DNA of 64,000 nucleotides from Hordeum vulgare subsp. vulgare (lineage: Eukaryota; Streptophyta; Magnoliopsida; Poales; Poaceae), in assembly GCF_904849725.1 (NCBI RefSeq), contig NC_058523.1:335957948-336021947 (forward strand), read 5' to 3'. Below are positions 36,651 through 47,445 of this stretch, piece by piece (position 1 is the stretch's first letter; each line of letters begins with the position of its first letter). The translations under genes and the position numbers were made by a program. Below the pieces are notes generated by a model that ran no database searches, was not told the DNA's origin, and saw only the letters and a program-made list of their open reading frames with translations.

Positions 36651-38015
36651 TGATAACCCACAAGTATAGGGGGTCGCAATAGTTTTCGAGGGTAGAGTAT
36701 TCAACCCAAATTTGTTGATTTGACACAAGGGGAAGCCAAAGAATATTCTCGAGTATTAGCAGTTGAGTTGTCAATTCAACCACACCTGAAAGACTTAGTA
36801 TCTGCAGCAAAGTATCAGTAGCAAAGTAGTGTGATAGTAGCAGTAGCAGTGGTAACAGTAGTAGCAGTAACAGTAGCAAGGACCACTAGGAAAAAGTCGT
36901 AGGCATTGGATCAGTGATGGATAGTTAGGCCGAATGATATTCATCATGCAACAGTTATAACATGGGGAGATATGTAACTAGCTCCAGTTCATCAATGTAA
37001 TGTAGGCATGTATTCCGTATATAGTCATACGTGCTTAGGCAAAAGAACTTGCATGACATCTATTTTCCATCCCTCCCATGGCAGCGGGGTCGTAATGGAA
37101 ACTAAGAGATATTAAGGTTCTCCTTTTAATAGAGAACCGGAACAAAGCATTAGCACTGAGTGAATACATGAACTCCTCATACTATGGTCATCTCCGGGAG
37201 TGGTTCCGGCTATTGTCACTCCGGGGTTGCTGGGTCATAACACATAGTAGGTGACTACAACTTGCAAGATAGGATCAAGAACACACATATATTGACGAAA
37301 ACATAATAGGTTCAGATCTGAGATCATGGCACTCGGGCCCTAGTGACAAGCATTAAGCATGGCAAAGTAGTAGCAACATCAATCTCAGAACATAGTGGAT
37401 ACTAGGGATCAATCCCCATCAAAACTAACTCGATTACATGATAGATCTCATACAACCCATCACCGTCCAGCAAGCCTACGATGAGATTACTCACGAACGG
37501 TGAAGAGCATCATGGAATTGGCGATGAAGGAAGGTTGGTGATGACGATGGCGACGATCTCCCCTCTCTGGAGCCGAGAATGGACTCCAGATCTGCACGCC
37601 AGAGGAAGAACAGGTGGTGTCGGTGCCTCCGTATCGTAAAACGCGATGAACTCTTCTGCTTGATTTTTTTTACGAACGAAAGGGACTAAATAGAGCTGGA
37701 GTTGGAGGCGGCGGAGCCCCGAGGGCCCCACAGGCCTGCTAGGCACGGCCAGGGGGCCCGCGCATCCTGGGCTTGTGGGATCCTCGCTCCACGCCACCGG
37801 TTGATTCTTGCGCCAGTATTTTTTATATATTCCACAAAAAATCCTCGTAAATTTCCATGTCATTCCGAGAACTTTTATTTTTGCGTAAAAACAACACCAT
37901 GGCAATTCTGCTGAAAACAGCGTTAGTCCGGGTTTGTTCCATTCGAATCATGCAAATTAGAGTCCACAACAAGGGCAAAAGAGTTCGGAAAAGTAGATAC
38001 GATGGAGACGTATCA
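36651..38015 (-). repeat. 5' LTR of N3
   Basis: 1,365-bp direct repeat of 27,161-28,540, ending gagacgtatca next to the flank agcag. It is very similar throughout, with a shorter GTAGCA tract (about 36,825-36,880). Confidence 0.9.
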
Positions 38016-38787
38016 AGCAGCTCTTCGTAGTTACACGGCTTCGTCCCGCTAAAACCATGATCCTAGCCAATGTTCTGGCGCATGTTGCTGGACCCGGCAC
38101 TGGCGTTAGCAACAAAATCGGACACGCCATGTTGCTGCGTTCTTTTTCCTTGATCTCCCTGGTTACTGTTGCGCTCGTGAGTCTGGAAGTGGCCCATAGC
38201 TCCATCTCCCCTTTTAACTTCACTGGCCTTCTCATCATTAGAGCCAGCATCCTTCGTGCTATCTGACTCGGCGTACGTGGTGAGGGTGTCCATCAATTCG
38301 CCCATACCTTGCACCTTTCGCTTAAGGCGGCCGAGCTTCAACACCACGGGCTGAAAATGACAATTATTTTCCAAGTGCAGCATGGACTGAGCCGCCGTAA
38401 TGTGATCCAAAGAATGGATGATCTCCGTGACCCGACTCGTCCAGTGATGAGCTGATTCATCCGCCCGTTGAACACAATGTTGAAGATCTACAATAGTCAT
38501 CGGACGCTTGCAAGTCCCTCGAAAGTTTTTAACGAAACGCTCCTTGAGTTCCGCCCAAGTGTTGATGGAGTTGGGTGTTAAATTCTTCAGCCATGTGCGA
38601 GAAGACCCTTCTAACATCTTGGTGAAATATTTGGCGCATATCGCATCACTCGCATCAAGCATGTCCATAGCCAGCTCGTAGCTCTCAAGCCATGCCTCCA
38701 GCTCAAGATCAGGTGTATAATTGGGCACCTTACGAGGGCCATTGAAGTCTCTGGGCATGCGCTTGTTACGGAGAGCAAATGATAGAC
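38016..38787 (-). pseudogene. E1 gag, central and C-terminal part
   Basis: The minus-strand frame 38,758-38,063 carries the Retrotrans_gag region: VPNYTPDLELEAWLESYELA, KMLEGSSRTWLKNL, TWAELKERFVKNFRGTC and VDLQHCVQR. It matches E3 gag (62,102-62,935) along its length. Downstream it becomes hydrophilic (KGK/Asn-rich) and runs into N3. Upstream it is cut by the CACTA element at a GAC duplication. This is the best conserved part of E1 gag. Confidence 0.85.
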
Positions 38788-39182
38788 CACTACTACGGAA
38801 AAGCCTACTAGTAGCACTTGATAATCCTATAGTAGTAGCGCTGGGCCGAGCGCTACTGCTATCGCACTATAGCTAATAACTAGTAGCAGCGCTGGTATGG
38901 GCAGCACTACTGGTAAGTATAGTTAGCAGTAGCGCCGGTATAGGCAGCGCTACTGCTAACTATAGTAGTAGCGCATGCTTGCAGAAAGCGCTGCTACTAA
39001 GTCGCGCTACTGGTAAGTATTAACCAGCGCTAGTGCTAACTTTTACAGTTTTCGCAAATTTGCACCCTCTACATATTTGTGATTTATTTATACAGATTCT
39101 ATACAATAGTTTCATCACATCATATTACTCATATACCCTTCTCACATATCATAGACATACAATAGTCTTGTCATAATACCAT

Positions 39183-39920
39183 GCATCATCATCATCATCA
39201 TTATCATTCAACAGAAAATATCATCACATAGTCTCACATAAGTGCGATCATGTCATGTCTCGAGTAAGCGCAACTGCATGGTCATGGCACACCCACAAGT
39301 TTCATCATCTCTATCTATAACATGATGTAGAACAGAAGAGCAATCAGCATGAAGACGAGCGCGACTATGTAGTACCGACGGTGCCGCCCCTGCTCATGCT
39401 GGAGTGTCGACCACCTCAAGTAACTAATTTCCGCTTTGGCTCTGGTGTCGAACCCTCTGTATTTGTGATGTATTTATACATATTCTGTACAATAGTTTCA
39501 TCACATCATATTAAACATACACCACATAGTGATACATATATAAATGATGTAGAAGTAAGTGATACATATTCTATACAATAGTTTCATAAAATATCATCAC
39601 ATCATCTCGAAAATAGCGATACATAAGTGATGTAGAAGTAACCATCATAGTCATTGAGACATCATATAACAAAAGTTGGTCACTAGTCATAATCACAACT
39701 CCTCCTCGTCATCATCGTCAACTCTAACACATTGTAGCACATCATCACATCATCTCGGAAATAGCTAATAATCATCATAGTCATTACCACCAATACTATT
39801 TAATATCATCTTCGTCAATGAGACATCATATAACAAAAGTTGGTCACTAGTCATAATCACAACTCCTCATCATCATCGTCAACCCTAACACATTTGTAGC
39901 ACATAATAACACATTGTACC
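39183..39920. other. CACTA noncoding segment beyond gene 3' end
   Basis: AT-rich DNA without a credible ORF. It contains two imperfect copies of a segment with acatcatataacaaaagttgg (near 39,660 and 39,825), an internal duplication of about 165-bp spacing, and several catcacatcat tracts. It may hold the 3' untranslated end of the minus-strand gene. Confidence 0.5.
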
Positions 39921-41144
39921 TAGGACCTACTCCTTTGCTTAGGTAGAATATCATAAAACAAGATAGGCCCTGACTCTCCATTATGGAGAATGGAGATCAT
40001 CTTGTCTCCAATTCTTGGGCTACGCAGAATGTTGCTTCAAAGTAGCTCTCTACAATTGACCATACATTTTTCCAATCTTTGATTGTCATGACTTCATCGG
40101 TTGTAGAAATCCGGTATGGACAGGAGTGATGCACATACCTAGGATGACCTGGCCGTGTTGGTCGTATCATCATAACATCAACGCGACCTCTTGGTAACAT
40201 GAGATGAGGCACACAATCTTGTGGGATTTTCTGTTGAAAAACATAGTATTAGCTTTGTAGCTAGCACTGTAGTTTAGTTTTACAAGAATTTATGCAAAAG
40301 ATGCATGGATGTCATAATAGTAGAAAATCTTACCATGCAATCTCCATGCATGTTACCGTAGTTCACCACGTGCACTAATGGCACATATTGTCCATAATGT
40401 TGGGGAGTTTGCTGATAGGTACTGTAATTCTCAAGATCATTGATAAATGCAACAAGATGATGTTTCTCCTTACAAGTTAATTCTGCTTCATCATTGTAGT
40501 AATAGGTTCTGTCTACCATTTTACGTACATTTTTTGAAGAATGAAAATAAGCTGTCAATGGAAATAAGTTGTCAACTATTTTTAAATAAACAATATAAAT
40601 TACTTAATAAATGTGGTTGAGAAACTCACATAATGGTAGAACTGGAGGCGTCTGCACATCGACCCAAATGTCGATATTACCTTCAATTTCATCTTCTGGA
40701 CGAATATTAAAGGTGATAAGCATATTAGGCTCAAATGCATAAGCCTTGCATAGTGCTACCCAAGTTTTGCATTCAAAAAAGGAGTAGGTGTCTGCATTGT
40801 ACAATTTTACGGCAAAAGTATAACCATGCTCGATCCTCAAGTGAACTATCTTTACTTCCATATTTATTTCAGTACTGAAACCAATCTTATCCAACACATA
40901 ATGTCTTGCATGGCAGGGGATATGCTAGTAGAATAGTAAAAAATAAAAATTATAAGTTGAAGCAAAAGAAGTCATGCTTAATTACGAAAAAATACTTGTC
41001 GTTGTGACTTACTGTATCCACTTCAAAGTCCTCATCCAGCATGATGCTGAAGCGCCTATCATCAACTAGGTAAGGCGTGTCGCAAAGGCCGTTCTTGCCT
41101 TGACAGTATTCGCACATAACGAATTCCCCTTCGTCGTCAGACAT
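39920..41144 (-). pseudogene. Multi-exon gene inside CACTA (B3-like region)
   Basis: Four coding exons are visible on the minus strand: 41,144-41,013, 40,924-40,630, 40,551-40,334 and 40,230-39,920. Introns of 88, 78 and 103 bp have GTAAGT, GTGAGT and GTAAGA donors and pyrimidine-rich AG acceptors, and reading phase is kept at each join. Exon 1 begins MSDDEGEFVMCEYC. Exon 2 has a stretch (YTFAVKLYNADTY, FECKTWVALCKAY, MLITFNI) reminiscent of a plant B3 DNA-binding fold. Exon 4 has VPHLMLPRGRVDV. A single-base deletion near 40,030 puts a TGA at 39,997; the other frame continues well (DKMISILHNGESGP) to a TAG at 39,920. The total coding length, 956 bp, is one short of a multiple of three. The B3 idea is inference; the product is otherwise unknown. 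Confidence 0.75.
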
Positions 41145-41870
41145 TTCCTAAAACAAAGAAAATTTGGGCATGACATTTACTAAAAAGTGGACATATGGAG
41201 CGCCTGAAATTTGCCGGAACGGAAATGAATCAACATTCCGGCAAAACATAGGCCACTAGGATATAGCAACAATGAACAAGTACAAAAGATGGGGTAAAAC
41301 AAAGAATATTATGAACAACCTCTCATTCCTAACCATATTGCAAAATTCCCCCCCCCCCCCAAACATTCTTACATGCCCTAGGTCAGCAACCACCCCATCT
41401 TCACTAAGTCTCTTAACCCCTAGATGCATTGGTAGATCTTCATACCAAAATTACTTATAAACACTACTACTATCTCCGATCCACATATATTACTTTAGAT
41501 GGATTGAATAACCTTTGAACAAAATTTATGTGAAAATGTTGCGTCCACGGTCAACAAGGGTGTCCACGACAGGGGGAGGCGTGCGGTGTGGTGCTAGGGT
41601 GGGAGAGCGAGGCAGTAGGGAGGAGGGGCGGGGGTCTTACCGAAGCGGGAGTGGAGGTGGTCGAACAACGGCGTGTGGAGGTGGCCCGGCGGCGCTTGGA
41701 GGGGGCGGCGTCATGTGGAGGTGGCACGACGGTGCTTGGAGGGGGTCAGCGGCGGAGAGGGAAGAAGCACCAAGCTGGATCACAGGCGAGAGGGACAGAG
41801 GGCCGGTCGAACGGAGAGGGCACGAGTGGGGGAGAGGGAATCGTGTTATCCGGTTAACTAAATCTAGTAG
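41142..41870 (-). promoter_or_regulatory. Probable 5' untranslated exon and intron of the CACTA gene
   Basis: An acceptor (ttgttttag then GAAATG) ends at 41,148, and a donor (gcttcg then gtaagac) at 41,641-41,639 gives a 493-bp intron just before the start codon. The exon upstream (about 41,641-41,870) is strongly GC-rich and contains two copies of a ~48-bp unit with gtggaggtggc and gcttggaggggg. A GC-rich first exon followed by a long leader intron is common in grass genes. No TATA box is assigned. Confidence 0.5.
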
Positions 41871-42171
41871 TAGCGCTGGATCCGCATCGGAGTTACTGCT
41901 AACTTGTAAGTAGCATTATATCTGACCAAGGGCTGCTGCAATTCCTCTTAACAGTAGCGCCTTGTACAAGCGCCCGCTGCTACTACTACTGTCGGTGGCC
42001 TCGTTGGACCTCCTTTAGTAGCAATGCTTGAAATACATAAAGCGCTACTGATATGGACCCTAGTAGTAGCGCTTTAGATATCTAGCGCTACTGCTAAGTA
42101 GCAGTAGCGCTTGCTTTTTTTCTATCGATACTACTAGGCTCCTGCCTATAAGGTTTTCCCTAGTAGTGGAC

Positions 42172-43531
42172 AGGGGACCCCTACATTCCTTCCTCTTGAT
42201 CCACTATACCCAGGGGCAAACTCGGCATATGGTGAAACTCCATGGCACGCCAATGTCGTCGTCGCCTCTGCTTTTGCCTATCGGGCGGCTCATGCGACAT
42301 TGACAAGCGCGTGAGCATTTGATGCAGGCGGCTCGGACGGGTTGATTTGAGGTTAGTGTCAATGGCCTCCGCTGTAAACCGCTGGGGTATCATCTGCGCG
42401 ACTCTTCGTATAGCTCACCTGAGGCATGGACTGCAGTCGATCACAACTATATGAAAATTGCGCCTGCTGGACCACCTCCGTTTTTAACATCTCAATGGCG
42501 TTCTTGGCTTCCACCTCAAGCGCAGTGTTCCCACAAATAGGGAGAGACTCCAAGTGGCGGGTTGCAGCAAGCATGTTTTCCACCGGGTTGGAGAAGTGAC
42601 CTTGGTGTGTTTGGAAGTGTTGAGCCGCCTGCGGGGTCGGTGGGGGTTGCCTTGGCTGTTGGACGATCTCGACCTGCAGATCATTCAGGCGAGGCGGGTT
42701 ATGCTCCGTGCTAGGCGTATGTGGGCTGCTAAACAGACGGGAAGGGTTAAGATTGGCTGGGACACGGCTCTGATGCCTCCTCTGATGGACGGCATCAGAT
42801 GCGTCTCGCGGACACTCAAGTCGCCATGCTTCCAACTTCACGTGCTCTACCTCCTCATCGATCCGAGCCTGCTAATCAACCATCCGGGTCTTCTCAGCAT
42901 CGATTTCACGTTGTATCCATGCCATCTCCTCCCAAAGTTTGGCCAGTTCTGCATTGACTTCCTCTTGGTTGTCAGCCGTGACGGCAACTGCCATGAGTTT
43001 TGACATATCAACCATCAAATCTGTCATGGTCGGGGCCGGTGTCTTTCCAAAGTCGCTGTCCCCGTTGGTTGTCGCCGCGTTTGGCTAATCTTGAGCCGCT
43101 GTAGCCATCGCCATGTAGATGGTGACTTGGCGTGGCGGTTCCTGTTGCCCTTCAGAGATTGCCGCCTTAGGAAAGCCCCCAAGCCTCCCCTCATAGAGGG
43201 GGCAAATTAAATCAGTATCTCCCATTGATGACTCATCGTCAGAGTTGACAGGGATATCGCCACCAGCTTTGGGCTTGTCCAGAAGGCTAACCCCCTATGT
43301 GAAGCCGACGAAGATGTGACGCCACTCGATCCGAGGCCTGACGGGTTAAGGGAGCCGAGTCGGGTCGACAATGTCGGTGAAGATGTCTGGCTCAAGGACC
43401 GATGTTCCGATCTTATCGATGAAGACTTAAATATTGCCGAAGGGGAGACGGTAACCTGATTCAATTGAACCGGCCTCGGGACCCCAGCTTGAGTTGTCGA
43501 TGTAGTACCTTTCGCGGTGGATCTTAGTCAC
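42172..43531 (-). pseudogene. E1 gag, N-terminal part
   Basis: On the minus strand the frames 43,427-43,696, 43,207-43,464 and 42,359-42,841 carry pieces matching E3 gag: YYIDNSSWGPEAGS, SVLEPDIFTDIVD, DASDAVHQRRHQ and HFSNPVENMLAATRHLESLP. The position equivalent to the E3 start ATG (60,855) is GTG at 43,531-43,529, so the start is lost. A TAA follows FGNI near 43,427, with at least two frame changes. The segment ends at the CACTA insertion. Its role would be the N-terminal region of the particle protein. Confidence 0.75.
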
Positions 43532-43599
43532 GAGACTGACCGCGAAGCTCGCGAACCCTGGAAGGGATCCCTTTGAGAACTCAACTCCACCATGCGTAA

Positions 43600-43617
43600 G
43601 CCCCACGGTGGGCTCCA
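43600..43617 (-). other. E1 primer-binding site (tRNA-Lys)
   Basis: Read on the minus strand as TGGAGCCCACCGTGGGGC, complementary to the plant tRNA-Lys(CUU) 3' end with one mismatch, two bases from the LTR. E3 has the unmutated form. Confidence 0.8.
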
Positions 43618-43619
43618 AC

Positions 43620-44068
43620 TGTAGTGCTTTTGTCATGACAGATGTCCTCCTGAGAGGACTTAGAGATGGGGGCATCGCAACCATGTGGAGACTCAAAGGG
43701 GTTAGCAGATTGATGGGGAAATCTATTAAAAAGGTGCGGATTCGCTTGACCTAGCTCTCGATTGGTGATCACTTAAGTCTATCAGCACTAGAGACTCGCC
43801 TTTATATACTGGTCGAGGCTCTAGGGTTACAAGATTCCGGGTCACATGTTATTCGTGACCGAACATATCTCTAACTCACCTTACTTTCATTGCAAGGAAA
43901 ACTTCTTGAAACCCCTTCTTCTATATGGGACACAAGTCGCAACTCTTCTGACTTCACCTTATGCCTTCTGCTTATTTATGGCCCATATTGAACAGGAAAT
44001 GTTTGAGCCGCCATCATCTTGACTCGGACTCTCAGGGAGGGTCTCATGGCGGGATAATATCCCCAACA
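43620..44068 (-). repeat. 5' LTR of E1
   Basis: 449 bp from tgtagtgctttt to ccccaaca, matching 3020-3567 but with about 70 bp deleted near 43,710. The TATA box (minus) is at 43,801-43,808. The flank ccaag follows. Confidence 0.88.
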
Positions 44069-46067
44069 CCAAGCGACATTCCCCAATAGTGGCATCATGA
44101 ACTAGGTCTATGCGTAGATGACATCACGAGTAGAACACAAAGGAGTTTGTGGGCGTTGATATTCAGATTTCTTCTCTCCTTAGTCTTTTCTTGGTTCACA
44201 GGTATTGTAGGATGAAGCGGCCCAGACCAACTTTACTATTCCACGTACGAGAGACCGGTTCCATTGACTGACATGAAACTTGTTGCATAAAGTTGGCTGG
44301 TGGGTGTCTATCTCTCCCACTTTAGTTGAATCCGATTCGATAGAGGTAATCCTTGTAGAAGGTTAAATAGCAACTTGTGTATCACCGTTGTGGTTTTGTG
44401 TAGGTAAGAAGCGTTCTTGCTAGATACTCATAGCAGCCATGTAAAACATGCAACAACAAATTAGAGGATGCCTAACTTGTTTTTGCAGGGTATGTTGTGA
44501 TATAATATGGCTAAATACATGATGATATATATTTGATGTATGAGATGATCATGTCGTAATAGTTAATATTGACTTGCATGTCGGTGTTGCGGCAACCGGC
44601 GGGAGCCATAGGGTTGTCTTTAATTATTGTATGACCTGCGTGTCAAATCTTAAGCGCTGTGTAATGCTTTACTTTATCACTAAATGGTAGCAATGCTAGT
44701 ACAAGCATGGTTGGAGCGACAACCTTGATGGCAACACAATGATGGAGATCATGGTGTTGTGCAGGTGACGATGGAGATAATGTTGGTGCCTTGAAGATGG
44801 AGATCAAAAAGCACAAGTTCATGGCCATATCATGTAACTTATGATTTGTATGTGATGTTAATTCCTTTTATGCACCTTGTTTTTCTTAGTATGATGGTAG
44901 CATTATAAGGTTAAACATCACTAAAATGTCAAGATGAAATTGTGTTCTCCCCGAGTGTGCATCATTGCCACAGTTTGTCGTTTTGAGGAACCACGTGATG
45001 ATCGGGTGCGATAGACTCTACGTTCACATACAATGGGTGCAAGATAGTTTTGCACACGCAAAACACTGAGGTTAAACTTGATGATCCTAGCATGTACAGA
45101 CTTGGCCTCGAAACACAGGAGACATAAAGGTCGAACATGAGTCATATAGTAGATATGATCAACACGGAGATGTTCGCCATTGAAACCACCTCATCTCACG
45201 TGATGATCGGACATGGGTTGGTGGATTTGGATCATGTCACACTCAAACAACCTGAGGGGTATTGAGTTGAGTGCGAGTTCTTAAGAAATATGATTAATTG
45301 AACTCATTATCATGAACATAGTCAAAATGTCTTTGTAAATTATGTTGCAGATGATTAGCTTGCGTTATAGCTCCCCTGTATTTTGATATGTTCGTCGAGA
45401 AAAACTAAGTTGAAAGATGATAGTAGAAATTATGTGGACTCGGTCCATAAAATGAGGATTGTCCTCATTGAGATATGTTGTGGTGATTGTGGTACTCTCT
45501 TGGATAGGCGCGATGACATTGGGAAATCCATAAATGAGAAGTACGAACTCTGAGGTCTGCTTTTTAGCCCTACATAATTCTCGTCCTCCCTTGATCACAA
45601 AGGAATGACCTCTGAGTACGTCTCCATTGCATGTTTTAGTGGAAATATCATGTGATTGGACTATGTTAATGTTGTTGGGAGTTGCCACTAGTGAAAGTAT
45701 GAAGCCTAGGCCTTGTTTCTCACCATTGTTACACCGTTTGTGCTCACTTTTGTCACTTGCTACCTTGCTGTATTTTTTATTATAGATTTATATTACCTTG
45801 CTTTGCCACACCTATCACCCATATTTTACCATCTCTCCACTGAAGTAGTGCACCTATACAATTTACCATTGTATTAGGTGTGTTGGGGACACAAGAGACT
45901 TCTTGTTTCTTAATTGGAGGGTTGCTTGAGAGAGACCATCTTCAACCTCTACTTCCCTGAGTTCGATAAACCTTAGTCATGCACTTGAGGTATATTGTTG
46001 TTGTCCTACAAACCTCTGCGCGTGGAGGCCCAACATAGTCTACAAGAATAGAAATGTGCGTAGACAT
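44069..46067 (+). mobile_element. Element C: LTR end and noncoding internal region
   Basis: Starts with the displaced end of the C LTR (cgacattcccca), followed by gtggcatcatgaactagg, which sits where a primer site should and loosely resembles the initiator-Met type. The next ~1.9 kb has no long ORF, and its short frames look random. The part 45,880-46,067 (ggggacacaagagacttcttg, then gtagacatca) resembles the 3' end of another Triticeae LTR, so this may be a mosaic of two elements. The right boundary is approximate. It behaves like a large noncoding (LARD-type) retrotransposon. Confidence 0.5.
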
Positions 46068-46189
46068 CACTACCTCGTTGTGGCTCTGGCACTCCGCCAT
46101 AGGATAGATCTAGCTACGAGTCTGCACCGTGTCAGCGGCACAGTACTCTGAATCCTGTAGTGCGTGTAGCATCCTTGTTGAGTGTGTGG

Positions 46190-46684
46190 ATGTCATCCAC
46201 CACACGCTCCACCATCGCTGCCCGGTGGCAACTGCTGTCGACAACTGTTCTGGCCACAACCCAACCGCCGGTCACCGTTGCCGCCACCCCACCAGTGACT
46301 GCTTTGGTCGCCACCACACCGGAAGCCTCCTTGGACGCTTCCCCACCGCAAACCTCCAGGGCCATCACCCACTCCACCACCGCGGCCCAAAGGCGGGAGG
46401 AGCATGCCACCAAAGTTCGGTCGCTCGGCTTTTGCGTCAGCGTCCTTGCGTGCTACATCAACTTCCTAGATGAGGAGGAGGAGCGCCAGATCAAGCACGC
46501 AAAGAGGCTCACCGCCATCGTGGTCATTGTAAATGCCATAGCAATGGTGCAGAATGAGGAGATCTACGTCGAGTCACGCCGCTTTGAGGAGGCGTGTGAG
46601 GAGCGGCGGAGGGCAGCAATGGCACGCGATGGATTTGACTCCTCCATCTCCTCGGTGGGCTCCTTCTCCTGTGTCTCTTACTGA
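46190..46684 (+). CDS. Hypothetical Thr/Ala-rich protein
   Basis: A GC-rich frame of 164 codons from the ATG at 46,190. The frame is also open upstream, so the true start or an earlier exon could lie before it; cggcacag at about 46,140 could be an acceptor. The first ~70 residues are Thr, Ala, Pro and Val rich. The second half is charged and probably helical (FLDEEEERQIKHAKRL, RRFEEACEERRRAAMA). High GC at third positions contrasts with the AT-rich surroundings and is typical of grass genes. No domain is recognised. It lies left of the ~500-bp array, as other gene-like ORFs lie right of it. It may be a gene fragment carried by a DNA transposon; confidence that it is functional is low. Confidence 0.4.
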   Translation: MSSTTRSTIAARWQLLSTTVLATTQPPVTVAATPPVTALVATTPEASLDASPPQTSRAITHSTTAAQRREEHATKVRSLGFCVSVLACYINFLDEEEERQIKHAKRLTAIVVIVNAIAMVQNEEIYVESRRFEEACEERRRAAMARDGFDSSISSVGSFSCVSY

Positions 46685-47445
46685 ACCAACAGAGGAGAGG
46701 CTGCTGGAAATAGTACAAAGCCCCTCTGTAGTATCATTTAGGGGCTATTTTGTTCAGTTCATCTAACTAAAGATGTGGTTGAACTGTAACACGTACTTTA
46801 CATTAGCCAGTATATATGGTTGAACTAGCTATTTAAGTATGTGGTTGGCAAAAATTGGGGAAGAGTTTGTACAATTCAGATATCGATTTGAACTGTTTTG
46901 TACAAAGACCACTTCTTAATCTATGAATGAAATCTATGTTTAGCGAATTTCAGTTGGAAAATTGCATCTTAATTGTGATTTTGTTCCTGCAAAATTTGAC
47001 AAATGTTAGTTCTACAATGTTGGCAAATGCCAACGTAATTATATCAACAAATGCCAATGGTTCCAATTTGACGAACACAAATTTACCCAATATGACAGAT
47101 GCAAATCTTACCAGATTGTCTGTACTAAGCAGACAGATCATCATAGAGAAACGTTTGCGATGACGCGATGCACCAATCCTTCGCGCCAATTTTTCACTTG
47201 GCTTACTCACAAAGGAAACATAGCTTTCGATCTGCCAATGGGTATTCAATCTAAAATGTTTGTGATGAGGGTCAAAGGACACGGCTCCCCGATGAGCGTA
47301 CGTTGGACTGCTCACATGCCTCCCGTCTACTTAAACACCTATCTCCATGCTACCTCCTAGCCAATAAAGAGTGCAACGCATGGAAAAACATAAAATGGTC
47401 ACTAGAACGCCCGTGATTTATAAATAATAAGCCTGTTTGCGATGA
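46685..47445. other. Spacer between 46-kb ORF and tandem array
   Basis: No firm gene. Short Asn/Thr-rich frames near 46,927-47,163 reflect repeated acaaatgcca-type motifs. It contains cgcgccaatttttc at 47,182, repeated exactly at 57,446 on the other side of the array, and gtttgcgatga near 47,152 and 47,434. These shared words suggest one repeated DNA element covers both sides. Confidence 0.45.

Larger units (their letters stand above)
27161..38015 (-). mobile_element. N3: gag-protease LTR retrotransposon lacking pol
   Basis: Two LTRs (27,161-28,540 and 36,651-38,015), a tRNA-Asp primer site, gag, protease and a separate downstream ORF, all on the minus strand. The flanks agtag and agcag differ by one base and are taken as the target duplication. 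Removing N3 rejoins E1 gag at GAGCTGCT in register with E3. RT, RNase H and integrase are absent, so it depends on others. I recall this LTR type (TGATACGTCTCCATCG..) as WHAM-like; unverified. A solo LTR sits inside its gag. Confidence 0.88.
38788..42168. mobile_element. CACTA-family DNA transposon carrying a gene
   Basis: The ends are CACTACTACGGAAAAGCC and, inverted at the right, CACTACTAGGGAAAACC. They are flanked by 3-bp duplications GAC (38,785-38,787 and 42,169-42,171), as expected for En/Spm-type elements. Many direct and inverted copies of agtagcgctgg-like units fill the subterminal zones (38,810-39,045 and 41,865-42,125); these are the usual transposase-binding repeats. At 3,381 bp it is too short for a full transposase and none is seen. 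Instead it holds a five-exon gene on the minus strand. Other content includes a CAT microsatellite near 39,183-39,205 and a run of 13 C at 41,348-41,360. It splits E1 gag. Confidence 0.93.
3020..44068 (-). mobile_element. E1: nested Ty3/gypsy element, Tat/Retand type
   Basis: One minus-strand element whose parts appear in the right order once inserts are removed: 5' LTR 43,620-44,068, tRNA-Lys primer site, gag 43,531-42,172 and 38,787-38,016, protease 27,160-26,185, RT, RNase H, second RNase H and integrase 19,054-15,706, an antisense spliced ORF (plus strand, 10,820-14,591), 3' noncoding 3865-3568 and 3' LTR 3567-3020. The flanks ccatg (3015-3019) and ccaag (44,069-44,073) look like a target duplication with one change. 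Four elements interrupt it: N1, N2, N3 and a CACTA. Dual RNase H plus an antisense ORF between integrase and LTR is typical of the Tat lineage. Stops and frameshifts show it is dead. Confidence 0.85.

Noticed and set aside
41348..41360. Run of 13 C as an assembly gap or join
   Set aside because: The CACTA sequence on both sides fits one element with matching ends and duplication; a simple homopolymer is enough, though its length may be inaccurate.
41515..41913. 132-codon Gly/Arg-rich plus-strand frame in the CACTA element
   Set aside because: Low-complexity translation of a GC-rich repeat that is better read as the 5' untranslated exon of the minus-strand gene.
46129..46473. Overlapping 114-codon His/Cys-rich frame at the 46-kb ORF
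   Set aside because: The 46,190 frame is longer, has grass-like third-position GC and a coherent charged C-terminus; this one is an out-of-frame reading.
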